DNA from: Alcaligenes pakistanensis
GTDB taxonomy: Bacteria > Pseudomonadota > Gammaproteobacteria > Burkholderiales > Burkholderiaceae_B
DNA length: 64,000 bases
Assembly (NCBI RefSeq): GCF_014652815.1
Contig: NZ_BMZN01000001.1
Coordinates: 42,363 to 106,362 of the forward strand
Reading direction: 5' to 3'
Positions 44,266-53,482 of this stretch are shown here, in pieces; position 1 is the first letter of the stretch, and every line of letters starts with the position of its first letter. A program made the position numbers and the translations under genes. The notes under the pieces are model-generated. The model made no database searches. It saw nothing but the letters and a program-made list of their open reading frames with translations, and was not told the DNA's origin.

Positions 44266-45054
44266 CTACGACTCTATTTGCTCACCGCGTAGAAAAGCCT
44301 GGGCCCGCTGCGCCATAATCGCTTCCCGGCGGATGAAGTCCGCCACGAAATCATTCACCGGACGATGGTGCAGGCTGTAAGGGGTATCCCACTGAATAAT
44401 CTTGCCGGCCTGCATCACCCCGATACGGTCGGCAATGGCAAAGGCTTCAGCCTGGTTATGCGTCACCAGAATGGCGGTAATACCGGCACTTTTAAGGATA
44501 TCGCGCACCTCAAAAGCCAGGCGCTCGCGCGTATCCACATCAAGATTGGAGAAGGGCTCGTCCAATAAGAGCAAAGAAGGTTTGGGAGCCAAAGCCCGCG
44601 CCAAGGCCACACGCTGTTGCTGGCCACCGGACAACTCATGCGGATAACGTTGTGCCAAACGAGCCAAATCCACCAGCTCCAGCATCTCCAGAACCCGTGC
44701 CTGCCGTTCACCTTTGTCCCATTTACGTAGGCCAAAGCCCACGTTCTTCTCTACCGTCAAATGGGGAAAGAGGGCGTAGTCCTGAAACATCATGCCTACC
44801 TGACGATGCTCAGGAGGGACTTGCTGGGATATGGCAGACAGCACGCGGCCATTAAGCAGAATCTGCCCTTCACGCAAAGGCTCGAAACCGGCAATCGCCC
44901 GCAAGACCGTGGTTTTACCGCAGCCTGATGCACCCAGCAAACAGCCAATTTCCCCTTGGGGTACCTGCAAGCTGAGCTGGTCTACGACAGGCCGAAAGCC
45001 TTCAGACGTTTCATAGGACAGGGTGATCGCCTGCAAATCCAGAAAATCGTTCAT
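44266..45054 (-). CDS. fbpC: Iron(III) ABC transporter ATP-binding protein, FbpC-like
   Basis: 262 residues. Walker A is GASGCGKTTVLRAIAG, the signature HELSGGQQQRVALARAL, Walker B LLLLDEPFSNLD, and the switch histidine lies in LVTHNQAEA. Shorter than most FbpC proteins (about 350), lacking the C-terminal regulatory domain. Its start overlaps the permease stop by 4 bases. With FbpB and FbpA it makes a ferric-iron importer. Confidence 0.88.
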   Translation of the reverse strand: MNDFLDLQAITLSYETSEGFRPVVDQLSLQVPQGEIGCLLGASGCGKTTVLRAIAGFEPLREGQILLNGRVLSAISQQVPPEHRQVGMMFQDYALFPHLTVEKNVGFGLRKWDKGERQARVLEMLELVDLARLAQRYPHELSGGQQQRVALARALAPKPSLLLLDEPFSNLDVDTRERLAFEVRDILKSAGITAILVTHNQAEAFAIADRIGVMQAGKIIQWDTPYSLHHRPVNDFVADFIRREAIMAQRAQAFLRGEQIES

Positions 45055-46715
45055 GATGCGCGTGGGCCAGAGGCCATCAATTGAGTACGTGCCAATAAAA
45101 TAACGGGAATCAAACCGGCCAGAACAATGGCCAAGGCGGCAACAGCGCCTTCCTCATACGTTCCGCGAGCGGCCTCTGCATACAACCAGGTTGCCAGCGT
45201 CTCGAAGTTCATCGGACGCAGCAGCAAGGTTGCAGGCAGCTCCTTCATGGCATCCACAAAAATCAATAAAGCAGCCGCGCCCATGGCGGGCCGCAGCAAA
45301 GGCAAGTGCACGCGTTTCAGCGTACCCGCCGGAGTTTCACCCAATAAGCGGGAAGCCTGTTCCAGCGAGGAGGGGATACGTGCCAGACCGGCCTCTATAC
45401 CGCCAATCGAAATGGCCAAAAACCGCAGTGTGTAAGCCAGCACCAAGGCCAGGGTCGAGCCCATTAACAACAGGCCGGTAGACGAGATCCCGAACCAGGA
45501 TAAAAGCTGATTGTAAAAGGAGTCGAACATCACTAAGGGTGTAAGCAGGCCAATCGCCAAGACCGTACCCGGAATGGCATAGCCCAAGCTACTGACACCC
45601 GCCAAGAAACGTGCCAGACGGGGTTTGCTTCCTGAACGCACAGCACGAGCCGACCAGGCCATGATCAAACCACAGGATAAGGTGGCCATGGTGGCCAAGG
45701 CAGCAATATATAAAGTGTTCCAGGCGCTGCTAAGCAGTTGCGCCGACAAGCCGCCGGTTTGCATCACATGCTTGATGCTTTCATTTAGTAAATACAGGGA
45801 AGGGGCCACAAAACCCACCACAACGGGAGCCACGCCCAAAGCAATGGCGACACAGGCTGCCGCCCCTTTCAACTTTGTAGGGCGTATGGGTTCCGAGCGC
45901 TGATTGCTGGAATAGGACTGACGACGACGGCCATAACGTTCGATACTGATCAGCGCGGCCACCAGACAAAGCATGGACACCGCAATTTGTGCAGCCCCCG
46001 CTAAATCGGAGCGCGTCACCCACGTGGTGTAGATGGATACAGTTAAGGTCTGCACACCCAGGAATTCAGAGGCACCAATATCGTTCAAGGTTTCCAGCAG
46101 GGCCAAACTGACACCCACTGCAATCGCAGGGCGAGCCATCGGCAACACCACACGGAAAAACACGCTCCGGCCTGATTCACCCATAATGCGTGCCGCTTCC
46201 AGCAAGCTGGCCGATTGGGTGGCAAACATGGCTCGCGTGCTCAGATACACATAGGGATAGAGCACTGAACCCAGCAAGAAAATGGCACCGCCCAAGGAGC
46301 GCAGATCAGGCAGGCGGAATTCGCGCGGGCTGCTATAGCCCAAGACATAGCGGATTGCGGATTGAATCGGGCCAATCGGATGCAGCAAATCTAGATAGGC
46401 AAAGGCCACGATATAGGTGGGCACCGCCAAGGGCAGAAGCAAGGCCCATTGCAATACACGTCGTCCGGGAAACTCGTAAGCGGTAATCAGCCAAGCTGAC
46501 CCCACCCCCAAACAGCTGACCACCACGCCTACCCCCAAGAGCAGCAACAAGGTATTGCTCATGGCCTGGGGCAGCACAAACTGGAACAGGTGCGACCAAT
46601 GCTCGGTCGAGCCGCCTAAAGCGTAAGTCAGCAGCGTAATCACAGGTGCTGCCACCATAAGAGCAATTAATGCAGCAGCCAGAGACCAAAGGGGCAGACG
46701 ACGGAAAAAGGACAT
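45051..46715 (-). CDS. fbpB: Iron(III) ABC transporter permease, FbpB-like
   Basis: 554 residues made of two fused permease halves, each with the EAA-type loop (EAARIMGESGRSVFFRVVLP in the first; QASRLLGETPAGTLKRVHLP in the second), about 12 membrane spans. A double-length permease of this kind is standard in FbpB/SfuB systems. The spacing to fbpA is 94 bases, so fbpA-fbpB-fbpC is one operon. Confidence 0.93.
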   Translation of the reverse strand: MSFFRRLPLWSLAAALIALMVAAPVITLLTYALGGSTEHWSHLFQFVLPQAMSNTLLLLLGVGVVVSCLGVGSAWLITAYEFPGRRVLQWALLLPLAVPTYIVAFAYLDLLHPIGPIQSAIRYVLGYSSPREFRLPDLRSLGGAIFLLGSVLYPYVYLSTRAMFATQSASLLEAARIMGESGRSVFFRVVLPMARPAIAVGVSLALLETLNDIGASEFLGVQTLTVSIYTTWVTRSDLAGAAQIAVSMLCLVAALISIERYGRRRQSYSSNQRSEPIRPTKLKGAAACVAIALGVAPVVVGFVAPSLYLLNESIKHVMQTGGLSAQLLSSAWNTLYIAALATMATLSCGLIMAWSARAVRSGSKPRLARFLAGVSSLGYAIPGTVLAIGLLTPLVMFDSFYNQLLSWFGISSTGLLLMGSTLALVLAYTLRFLAISIGGIEAGLARIPSSLEQASRLLGETPAGTLKRVHLPLLRPAMGAAALLIFVDAMKELPATLLLRPMNFETLATWLYAEAARGTYEEGAVAALAIVLAGLIPVILLARTQLMASGPRAS

Positions 46716-46809
46716 TATTAGAAGCTAGGTATTACCGGCGCTTAAATGCGCGACGACCGCCGCTCTGATTTCTCAAAGCTGGCGGTCGTAGAAAAAGAGT
46801 AGGGCGATT

Positions 46810-47856
46810 TTAATTGTCGAAGCCAACTTTATCCACTAACTCGCTGGCTTGCTTGCGATGTTTGGCGATTTCAATCAGCGGCAAAGAGTCAATGGTCATG
46901 GCACCAAAGCTGGCCACAACCGGATCGAGCTCTACGCCCGCGCGCACGGGATATTCATAATTGGCCTTGGCGTAGAGGCTCTGGGCTTTCTCGGAAACCA
47001 GGTACTCCAGCAGTTTGACAGCATTGTCCTTATTAGGGGAGTGCTTGGCTACGGCCGCACCCGAGATGTTCACGTGTGTACCGCCACCCTTGGCATCCGC
47101 GAAAGTAGGACGTACCACATTGATGGCTTCACCCCATTTGTAGGCATCGGTACCAGGCTCGGCGTTCTTCATACGGCCCACGTAGTAGGCATTGGCAATA
47201 CCCACATCACAAATGCCACCCAGAATATCGCGGGCTACATCACGATCACCGCCAGCGGCCTTACGACCCAAATTGTCTTTCACGCCACGCAGCCACTGTT
47301 CAGTTGCTTCTGCGCCATTGTGCGCAATCATCGCTGCGACCAAAGCGGTGTTGTAAGGGTGCTGACCGGAGCGGATACACACTTTGCCTTTCCATTTAGG
47401 ATCAGCAAAATCTTCGTAGTGAATGCTCTTCACATCCACATCTTTGGCCACATACGCCACTCGATCACGCAGGGACAGGGAGTACCACTGATTGTCCGCA
47501 CCGCGCAGATTGGCGGGGATGGCACTGGTCAACTCAGCAGATTGGACCGGCTGGGTAATACCGGCTTCCACTAGATCCAGCAGGTTGCCAATGTCTACCG
47601 TCATCAGAATGTCGGCAGGGGATTTGTCGCCTTCAGTTTTCACACGCTCGATCAGACCATCTTTGACGAACACCGTGTTGACCTTCACGCCCGTGTCTTT
47701 GCTGAAGGTCTCCAGCAGGGGAGTGATCAAGCCAGGTTCGCGTGTTGTGTAGATATTGACTTCGCCAGAGGCAAAGGCAGCCATCGACATGGTGCCCAGA
47801 GCGGACAATAACAAGGCCTGGGTCAAGGCACGATTACGAAGATTAAAGCGCATCAT
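46810..47856 (-). CDS. fbpA: Periplasmic iron(III)-binding protein, FbpA-like
   Basis: 348 residues. Signal peptide MMRFNLRNRALTQALLLSAL to about AAFASGEVN. It has FbpA/FutA family stretches IYTTREPGLITPLLETFSK and CDVGIANAYYVGRMKN (iron-coordinating adjacent tyrosines). The end YPVRAGVELDPVVASFG is typical of the family. The start may be either of two adjacent ATG codons after GGAG. It captures Fe3+ for the permease. A Fur-like box lies about 45 bases upstream. Confidence 0.92.
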   Translation of the reverse strand: MMRFNLRNRALTQALLLSALGTMSMAAFASGEVNIYTTREPGLITPLLETFSKDTGVKVNTVFVKDGLIERVKTEGDKSPADILMTVDIGNLLDLVEAGITQPVQSAELTSAIPANLRGADNQWYSLSLRDRVAYVAKDVDVKSIHYEDFADPKWKGKVCIRSGQHPYNTALVAAMIAHNGAEATEQWLRGVKDNLGRKAAGGDRDVARDILGGICDVGIANAYYVGRMKNAEPGTDAYKWGEAINVVRPTFADAKGGGTHVNISGAAVAKHSPNKDNAVKLLEYLVSEKAQSLYAKANYEYPVRAGVELDPVVASFGAMTIDSLPLIEIAKHRKQASELVDKVGFDN

Positions 47857-47900
47857 CAACACTCCAAAAACAGGCGAAAATAGCGAAGAAGCCGGAAAAT

Positions 47901-47919
47901 GTGAATGATTATCAAACGT
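47901..47919 (-). promoter_or_regulatory. Probable Fur box upstream of fbpA
   Basis: On the minus strand ACGTTTGATAATCATTCAC matches the 19-base Fur consensus at about 12 positions, including TGATAATCATT at the centre. Position before an iron-import operon supports it. Confidence 0.6.
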
Positions 47920-48151
47920 ATGCAGAAACTAGGCAAGAGCTATTTAGGCGCCAGCGCGGCCATCAGCGCAAAACCAGGGGAGCAGACCTGCCAAGCCAGG
48001 GAAATAGCGGCTTCCAAAACTTAATGGTAAGTCCTGATTGCGATCAAATCGTATTGCTGAATGAGCATAGATTTACCTGGGGAACTCGGTACAATGGTCA
48101 AATATTTGCTTACTTATCCGGGCTCTTTTGCCCCTTTATACGACAACTATC

Positions 48152-48928
48152 ATGGCAGCTTTCAATACCGAACAAGTGCTCAGCGTCCACCACTGGAACG
48201 ACACATTGTTCTCATTTACCACCACCCGCGACGCCGCCCTGCGTTTTCATAATGGGCACTTTGTAATGATCGGTCTGGAAGTGGATGGCAAGCCGCTCAT
48301 GCGCGCTTACAGCATCGCCAGCGCCAACTATGAAGAAAATCTGGAATTCCTCAGCATCAAGGTGCAGAACGGCCCCTTGACCTCGCGCCTGCAGCACTTG
48401 AAGGAAGGCGACAGCATTCTGGTTAGCCGCAAGCCCGTGGGCACCCTGGTCATTGACGACCTGCGCGCTGGCCGCAATCTGTTCCTGTTTGGTACCGGCA
48501 CCGGTCTGGCCCCTTTCATGAGCATCATCAAAGACCCCGACACCTACGAGCGCTTTGAAAAAGTGATCCTGGTACACGGCGTGCGTTTCGTCAGCGAACT
48601 GGCGTACTCGGATTTTATCCAGAACGAGCTGCCCCAGAACGAATACTTCGGCGACGTGGTACGTGAAAAACTGCTGTACTACCCCACCGTTACCCGCGAA
48701 GAATTCCGCAATACCGGCCGCATTACCGACCTGATCGATTCGGGCAAGTTATGTGCAGACTTGGGTATTCCTCAATTGGATCCGGCTCAGGATCGCGCCA
48801 TGCTGTGCGGTAGCCCCGCCATGCTGACCGATATCAGCGCCATGCTCGACAATCGCGGTTTCGTGGTCTCGCCGGGAGTTGGCCAGCCGGGTGACTACGT
48901 CATTGAGCGCGCCTTCGTCGAAAAATAA
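48152..48928 (+). CDS. fpr: Ferredoxin--NADP(+) reductase
   Basis: 258 residues, start MAAFNTEQVLSVHHW. FAD-binding MRAYSIASANYEENLEFLSI, pyrophosphate/NADP-binding LFLFGTGTGLAPFMSI and AMLCGSPAMLTDIS match the FPR subclass; it ends FVEK as in proteobacterial Fpr. It moves electrons between NADPH and ferredoxin or flavodoxin and protects against oxidative stress. The upstream region has a -10-like TACAAT near 48090. The neighbours ridA, recG, oxyR and dps fit a stress locus. Confidence 0.94.
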   Translation: MAAFNTEQVLSVHHWNDTLFSFTTTRDAALRFHNGHFVMIGLEVDGKPLMRAYSIASANYEENLEFLSIKVQNGPLTSRLQHLKEGDSILVSRKPVGTLVIDDLRAGRNLFLFGTGTGLAPFMSIIKDPDTYERFEKVILVHGVRFVSELAYSDFIQNELPQNEYFGDVVREKLLYYPTVTREEFRNTGRITDLIDSGKLCADLGIPQLDPAQDRAMLCGSPAMLTDISAMLDNRGFVVSPGVGQPGDYVIERAFVEK

Positions 48929-49001
48929 TCACGCCAAGATCTGTTAATTTTAGCTATAGGCGCTTAAACTCTGATAGTACAACACTCATCAGAGGTTTCT
49001 T

Positions 49002-49388
49002 ATGACTAAGCAAGTCGTCTTCACCGATGCCGCTCCGGCAGCCGTAGGCCCTTACTCTCAGGCCATTATCGCTTCAGGCGGCAAGACCGTGTTTTTGTCG
49101 GGTCAAATCGGTCTGGAGCCTGCCACTGGCGAACTGGTATCTGAAAATTTTGAAGGTCAGGTCCGTCAGGCATTTGCCAATCTGGAAGCCGTGGTCAAAG
49201 AAGCAGGCGCTAACCTGGGCGACATCGTCAAACTGACCTTGTTCCTGACAGATCTGTCCCGCTTTGCCAGCGCCAACGCCATCATGGCCGAACTGATTCC
49301 TCAGCCTTTCCCGGCACGCTCCACCATTGGTGTGGCCAGCTTGCCCAAAGGCGCTCAGTTCGAGGTCGAGGCCATCCTCAATTTCTAA
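49002..49388 (+). CDS. ridA: RidA family enamine/imine deaminase
   Basis: 128 residues. VGPYSQAIIASGGKTVFLSG, the arginine in PARSTIGVASLPKGAQFEVE and VKLTLFLTDLSRF define RidA. It hydrolyses reactive 2-aminoacrylate and iminobutanoate released by PLP enzymes. Ribosome site AGAGG; recG starts 12 bases after its stop, so the two are probably co-transcribed. Confidence 0.95.
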   Translation: MTKQVVFTDAAPAAVGPYSQAIIASGGKTVFLSGQIGLEPATGELVSENFEGQVRQAFANLEAVVKEAGANLGDIVKLTLFLTDLSRFASANAIMAELIPQPFPARSTIGVASLPKGAQFEVEAILNF

Positions 49389-49400
49389 AGACGTATCGCC

Positions 49401-51482
49401 ATGACCGCGGGTCGGCCTGCGCCTCAGGCCAAACGGGCGGCGCCACGCAAAGCGCTCAGTCTGGATCAGAAATTTGAAAAGCTCGGCCTGCTAGAGCCTG
49501 CCGACTTTGTGGTCCATCTCCCTTTGCGCTACGAGGACGAGACTCAGGTGGAGCCTATTGCTCGTCTCTATCCTGGCAAGATGGCGCAAATCGAAGGGCG
49601 CATCCTGAGTACGGATGTCCAAGCACGTCCCCGCGCGCAATTGCATGCACGCATTGCAGATGACAGCGGGGAGTTGGCCTTGCGCTGGCTGCACTTTTAT
49701 CCCAGTCAGCTCAAACAGCTGCAAGGCGATTTACCTTTGCGCGTGCGTGGCGAAGTGCGCCAGGGCTTTCATGGCCTGGAAATGGTGCATCCTAAAGTCA
49801 CCAAAGCCGGCCAGCCCCTGGCCAGTGCCTTGACCCCTGTGTATCCCACCACTGATGGCCTAAGCCAGGTGCAGTTGCGCAAAGCAATTGCCGATGCCTT
49901 GAATCATGCGGATCTGCGCGATACGTTGCCCGAAGAAGTCCGTACCGAATATGGCCTAATGCCTTTTTCCCAGGCAATCCGGCTCTTGCACTATCCACCT
50001 CCCGAATTAAGCTACGACGATTTGTTCGAGCAAGGACATCCTGCCTGGAGCCGCATCAAATTTGATGAGCTGCTGGCGCAGCAACTGTCTCTGGCCCAAG
50101 CACGTGCAGCCCGTCAGGCGCAGCGCTCCAAGCCCATGAAAGTGGGCAATAGCGAGTTGACCAAGGCTTTATTGGCCTCTTTACCCTTCACGCTGACGGC
50201 TGCCCAAAAACGCTGTGTAAAAGAAATCAGCGCGGATATGAAGCGCTCTTATCCTATGCATAGACTCTTGCAGGGCGATGTGGGGAGCGGCAAAACCATT
50301 GTGGCGGCCATTGCTGCAGTCCAAGCGATTGCCAGCGGGTTTCAGGTCGCCCTGATGGCACCGACCGAGATTCTGGCCGAACAGCACTATTTGAAAATGC
50401 GGTCCTGGCTGGAACCCTTGGGCATAGAGCTGGCCTGGTTAAGTGGTAGCTTGGGTGTAAAAGCCAAACGATTGGCCTACGAGGCTATCAGCTCCGGCCA
50501 AGCCAGACTGGCGATCGGCACCCAAGCTCTGATTCAAGATAATGTGCAGTTCCAGCAATTAGGCTTGGTCATTCTGGACGAGCAGCACCGCTTCGGCGTG
50601 GGCCAACGTCTGGAACTGAATCGCAAAGGCGATGCACAAGACAAGAAAGGCCAAGCCTACCTGCCGCATCAACTAAACATGAGTGCGACGCCTATCCCAC
50701 GCACCTTGGCCATGGCCTTTTTTGCAGACCTGGACGTGTCTGCTATTGACGAACTGCCACCCGGCCGCAGCCCCATTATTACCAAACTGGCTGCCGACAA
50801 TCGCCGTGACGAGATCATGGCGCGCGTACGAGCTGAAGTGGCCCAAGGTCGACAAGCCTATTGGGTTTGCCCCTTGGTTGAAGAAAGTGAAGCCCTGCAA
50901 TTACAGACGGCTGTTGATACCCATGCCGCTCTTGAGTTGGCCTTGGCACCACTGCGCGTGGGGCTGATTCACGGTCGCCTGGCCTCGGCGGACAAAGCCG
51001 GCGTCATGGAAGCCTTCAGAACCGGAAACCTGGATGTTTTAGTGGCCACGACCGTTATTGAAGTGGGGGTGGACGTGCCCAACGCCTCCCTGATGATTAT
51101 TGAACATGCCGAACGTTTTGGTCTGGCCCAGTTGCACCAGCTGCGTGGCCGGGTAGGGCGGGGCCAGATTCAATCCGTCTGTGTGCTGCTGTACCAAGCA
51201 CCGTTGTCGGCCATTGCCCGCCTGCGTTTGCGTGCCATGTACGAAACCACGGATGGCTTTGAAATTGCCCGCCGCGATCTGGAGCAGCGCGGTCCCGGTG
51301 AGTTCATGGGGATGCGTCAATCCGGACAGGCTGGCTTGCGTTTTGCCAGCCTGGAGTCCGATGAAGATCTGATCGAGCAGGCCCAGACATTGGCCAGCAC
51401 CTTTCGCCGTGATTATCCAGACCACGCTAACCACCATTTACAGCGCTGGATGAAGGGCCGGGAAGAATTACTACGTAGTTGA
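49401..51482 (+). CDS. recG: ATP-dependent DNA helicase RecG
   Basis: 693 residues, full length. The N-terminal wedge/OB domain is at about 50-170 (PLRYEDETQVEPI). The helicase core has HRLLQGDVGSGKTIVA (motif I), LMAPTEILAEQH, ILDEQHRFGVGQR (DEQH box), MSATPIPRTLAMAFF, and VATTVIEVGVDVPNA with QLRGRVGRG (motif VI). It reverses stalled forks and processes Holliday junctions. recG and oxyR are neighbours in other proteobacteria too. Confidence 0.97.
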   Translation: MTAGRPAPQAKRAAPRKALSLDQKFEKLGLLEPADFVVHLPLRYEDETQVEPIARLYPGKMAQIEGRILSTDVQARPRAQLHARIADDSGELALRWLHFYPSQLKQLQGDLPLRVRGEVRQGFHGLEMVHPKVTKAGQPLASALTPVYPTTDGLSQVQLRKAIADALNHADLRDTLPEEVRTEYGLMPFSQAIRLLHYPPPELSYDDLFEQGHPAWSRIKFDELLAQQLSLAQARAARQAQRSKPMKVGNSELTKALLASLPFTLTAAQKRCVKEISADMKRSYPMHRLLQGDVGSGKTIVAAIAAVQAIASGFQVALMAPTEILAEQHYLKMRSWLEPLGIELAWLSGSLGVKAKRLAYEAISSGQARLAIGTQALIQDNVQFQQLGLVILDEQHRFGVGQRLELNRKGDAQDKKGQAYLPHQLNMSATPIPRTLAMAFFADLDVSAIDELPPGRSPIITKLAADNRRDEIMARVRAEVAQGRQAYWVCPLVEESEALQLQTAVDTHAALELALAPLRVGLIHGRLASADKAGVMEAFRTGNLDVLVATTVIEVGVDVPNASLMIIEHAERFGLAQLHQLRGRVGRGQIQSVCVLLYQAPLSAIARLRLRAMYETTDGFEIARRDLEQRGPGEFMGMRQSGQAGLRFASLESDEDLIEQAQTLASTFRRDYPDHANHHLQRWMKGREELLRS

Positions 51483-51519
51483 CCCAAGGTCTTAATGCTG
51501 TTTTGCACAAGGAATTGTC

Positions 51520-52485
51520 ATGACATTGACCGAGCTGAAGTACATCGTTGCCGTGGCACGCGAACGTCATTTTGGACGTGCCGCCGAAGCTTGCTTTGTA
51601 AGCCAACCCACGCTGTCGGTGGCGATTAAAAAGCTGGAAGACGAGTTAGGCGTGGTCATCTTCGAGCGTGGCGGGCCCGAAGTGGCTATTACTCCGATCG
51701 GATTGCGCATCGTCACTCAGGCACAGAAAGTGCTCGAAGAGGGCGCCAACCTGCGTGAGATTGCCCGCCAGGGTCATGATCCTTTAGCAGGGCCCTTGCG
51801 ACTTGGCATTATTTACACGGTCGCTCCCTATCTGCTGCCCAAGCTGGTGCCCAAGCAGATCGAGTTGACCCCGCAAATGCCACTTTTATTGCAAGAAAAC
51901 TTTACCGTGCGCTTGTTGGAATTGCTGCGCCAAGGCGAGATTGATTGCGCCATTGTGGCCTTGCCTTTACCAGAAACAGGGCTGGTCATCCGCGAGTTGT
52001 ACGACGAGCCATTTGTGGTTGCCATGCCCCATGAACATGCCTGGGCCAAGCGCAAAGAAATCGATCCGGAACAGCTGAAAGACCAGACGATGTTGCTTCT
52101 GGGAGCTGGCCATTGCTTCCGGGATCAGGTGCTGGATGTGTGCCCGGAACTGTCACGCTTCTCGGCCTCCAGCGAAGGCATACAGCGCACCTTTGAAGGT
52201 TCGTCACTGGAAACCATCCGGCATATGGTGGCTACTGGTATCGGGCTGACAGTGCTGCCCGCCAGCTCTTTGAATGCCCCTGGTCAGGCCAATGATCTGC
52301 TCGCTTATGTACCCTTCAAAAAACCCATCCCGGATCGTCGCATTGCTTTGGTCTGGCGCAAAAGTTTTCCTCGTGTCTCGGCCATTGATGCCTTGACCCG
52401 TGGGATCATGGAAAGTGGCTTGGGTGGAGTCAATTACTTAAAAGTCGAATACAACAGCAATTTCCCGTATCCTGAACTAGCGTAA
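51520..52485 (+). CDS. oxyR: Peroxide-sensing LysR regulator OxyR
   Basis: 321 residues. The HTH is RHFGRAAEACFVSQPTLSVA. The redox cysteines fall at 199 and 208 in AGHCFRDQVLDVCPEL, exactly E. coli numbering. TGIGLTVLPASSL is also typical. Oxidation by H2O2 forms the disulfide and switches on peroxide-defence genes. The downstream dps is a likely target. It starts 37 bases after recG. Confidence 0.95.
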   Translation: MTLTELKYIVAVARERHFGRAAEACFVSQPTLSVAIKKLEDELGVVIFERGGPEVAITPIGLRIVTQAQKVLEEGANLREIARQGHDPLAGPLRLGIIYTVAPYLLPKLVPKQIELTPQMPLLLQENFTVRLLELLRQGEIDCAIVALPLPETGLVIRELYDEPFVVAMPHEHAWAKRKEIDPEQLKDQTMLLLGAGHCFRDQVLDVCPELSRFSASSEGIQRTFEGSSLETIRHMVATGIGLTVLPASSLNAPGQANDLLAYVPFKKPIPDRRIALVWRKSFPRVSAIDALTRGIMESGLGGVNYLKVEYNSNFPYPELA

Positions 52486-52553
52486 GCCGCACACATACTG
52501 CGTGTTATTCTGCTTCAGTACCTATTTAGCCCTCTGTTTAACAGGAGTCCATT

Positions 52554-53327
52554 ATGGCAAAAGCCGTGAAAGCAGTGAGTAAAACCGCCAAGGTCACCAA
52601 GGCCGCAGACGCCCCAAGCACCGATACCAAGGCCGCCGTTGCAGCCGATGTAAAGGCTGAACTCAAACCCGCACCCGCTAAGGCCCCCGCCAAAAAAGTG
52701 ACTGCTAAAAAGGCCGTCGCCAAAAAGCCTGCCACTGCTGCCAAAGCTCCCGCAAAAGCCGCTGCCAAGCCAGCTGCTAAACCTGCTGCAAGCAAGCCCG
52801 CCGCGACCAAACCGGCAGCAGCGGCCAAACCCGCCGCACCCGCAGCCGTCAGCAGCGCGTTGAAAATTGACATCGGTATTTCCACTGCAGATCGTGCTGC
52901 TGTGGTCAAGGAATTGTCCAAGGTACTGGCCGACTCCTACACCGTGTACTTGATGACGCACAACTTCCACTGGAACGTCACCGGCCCCATGTTCAAGACA
53001 CTGCATGAGCTGTTCATGACGCAGTACACCGAACTGTGGCAAGCCCTGGATGATATCGCCGAGCGTATTCGCGCCCTGGGCCACTATGCCCCCGGCACCT
53101 ATGCCGAGTTCCAGAAGCTGTCGTCCATTTCGCAGCCCACTTCCGTGCCTAACGCCACCACCATGATCGAACTGCTGGTCAAGGGTAACGAAGCCTTGGC
53201 TCGTACCGCTCGCGCCGCCTTTGATCGTGCTGACTCCGCAGACGACCAGCCTACGGCTGACCTGTTGACACAGCGCCTGGACGTGCACGAGAAAAACGCG
53301 TGGATGCTGCGCAGCTTGCTGCAGTAA
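52554..53327 (+). CDS. dps: Dps-family ferritin-like protein with histone-H1-like N-terminal tail
   Basis: 257 residues, about 100 longer than usual. Residues 1-100 are almost only Ala, Lys and Pro in repeats of the AAKPA/KAPAK kind, like bacterial H1 homologues and AlgP. Residues about 101-257 are a Dps domain, with ferroxidase residues in THNFHWNVTGP and LDDIAERIRALG. Dps stores iron and shields DNA. The basic tail should strengthen DNA binding or compaction (inference). It follows oxyR by 68 bases. The repetitive tail could vary in length between strains. Confidence 0.92.
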   Translation: MAKAVKAVSKTAKVTKAADAPSTDTKAAVAADVKAELKPAPAKAPAKKVTAKKAVAKKPATAAKAPAKAAAKPAAKPAASKPAATKPAAAAKPAAPAAVSSALKIDIGISTADRAAVVKELSKVLADSYTVYLMTHNFHWNVTGPMFKTLHELFMTQYTELWQALDDIAERIRALGHYAPGTYAEFQKLSSISQPTSVPNATTMIELLVKGNEALARTARAAFDRADSADDQPTADLLTQRLDVHEKNAWMLRSLLQ

Positions 53328-53360
53328 TACCGTCTTTATCGCCTTAACGAGCGATAAAAC

Positions 53361-53382
53361 AGGGCCACCATCAGGTGGCCCT
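53361..53382 (+). terminator. Terminator after dps
   Basis: AGGGCCACC, ATCA loop, GGTGGCCCT: perfect 9-bp stem, followed by a weak T stretch (TCTTATT). Confidence 0.75.
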
Positions 53383-53482
53383 TCTTATTCCTCCTATAGA
53401 AAACCCTGAATTGCAGCCCAAGGCAGGCATATCGCCCTGTTATCGGTGTATGCTTTCCTGCATATTCACGGAGGTGTTTTCT

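Noticed and set aside
44165-44380. 71-codon ORF with a decent ribosome site (AAAGGAAT) upstream of the fbpC 3' end
   Set aside because: Its second half lies antisense to fbpC and has shadow composition. The first 33 codons could be a remnant, but there is nothing to identify it.
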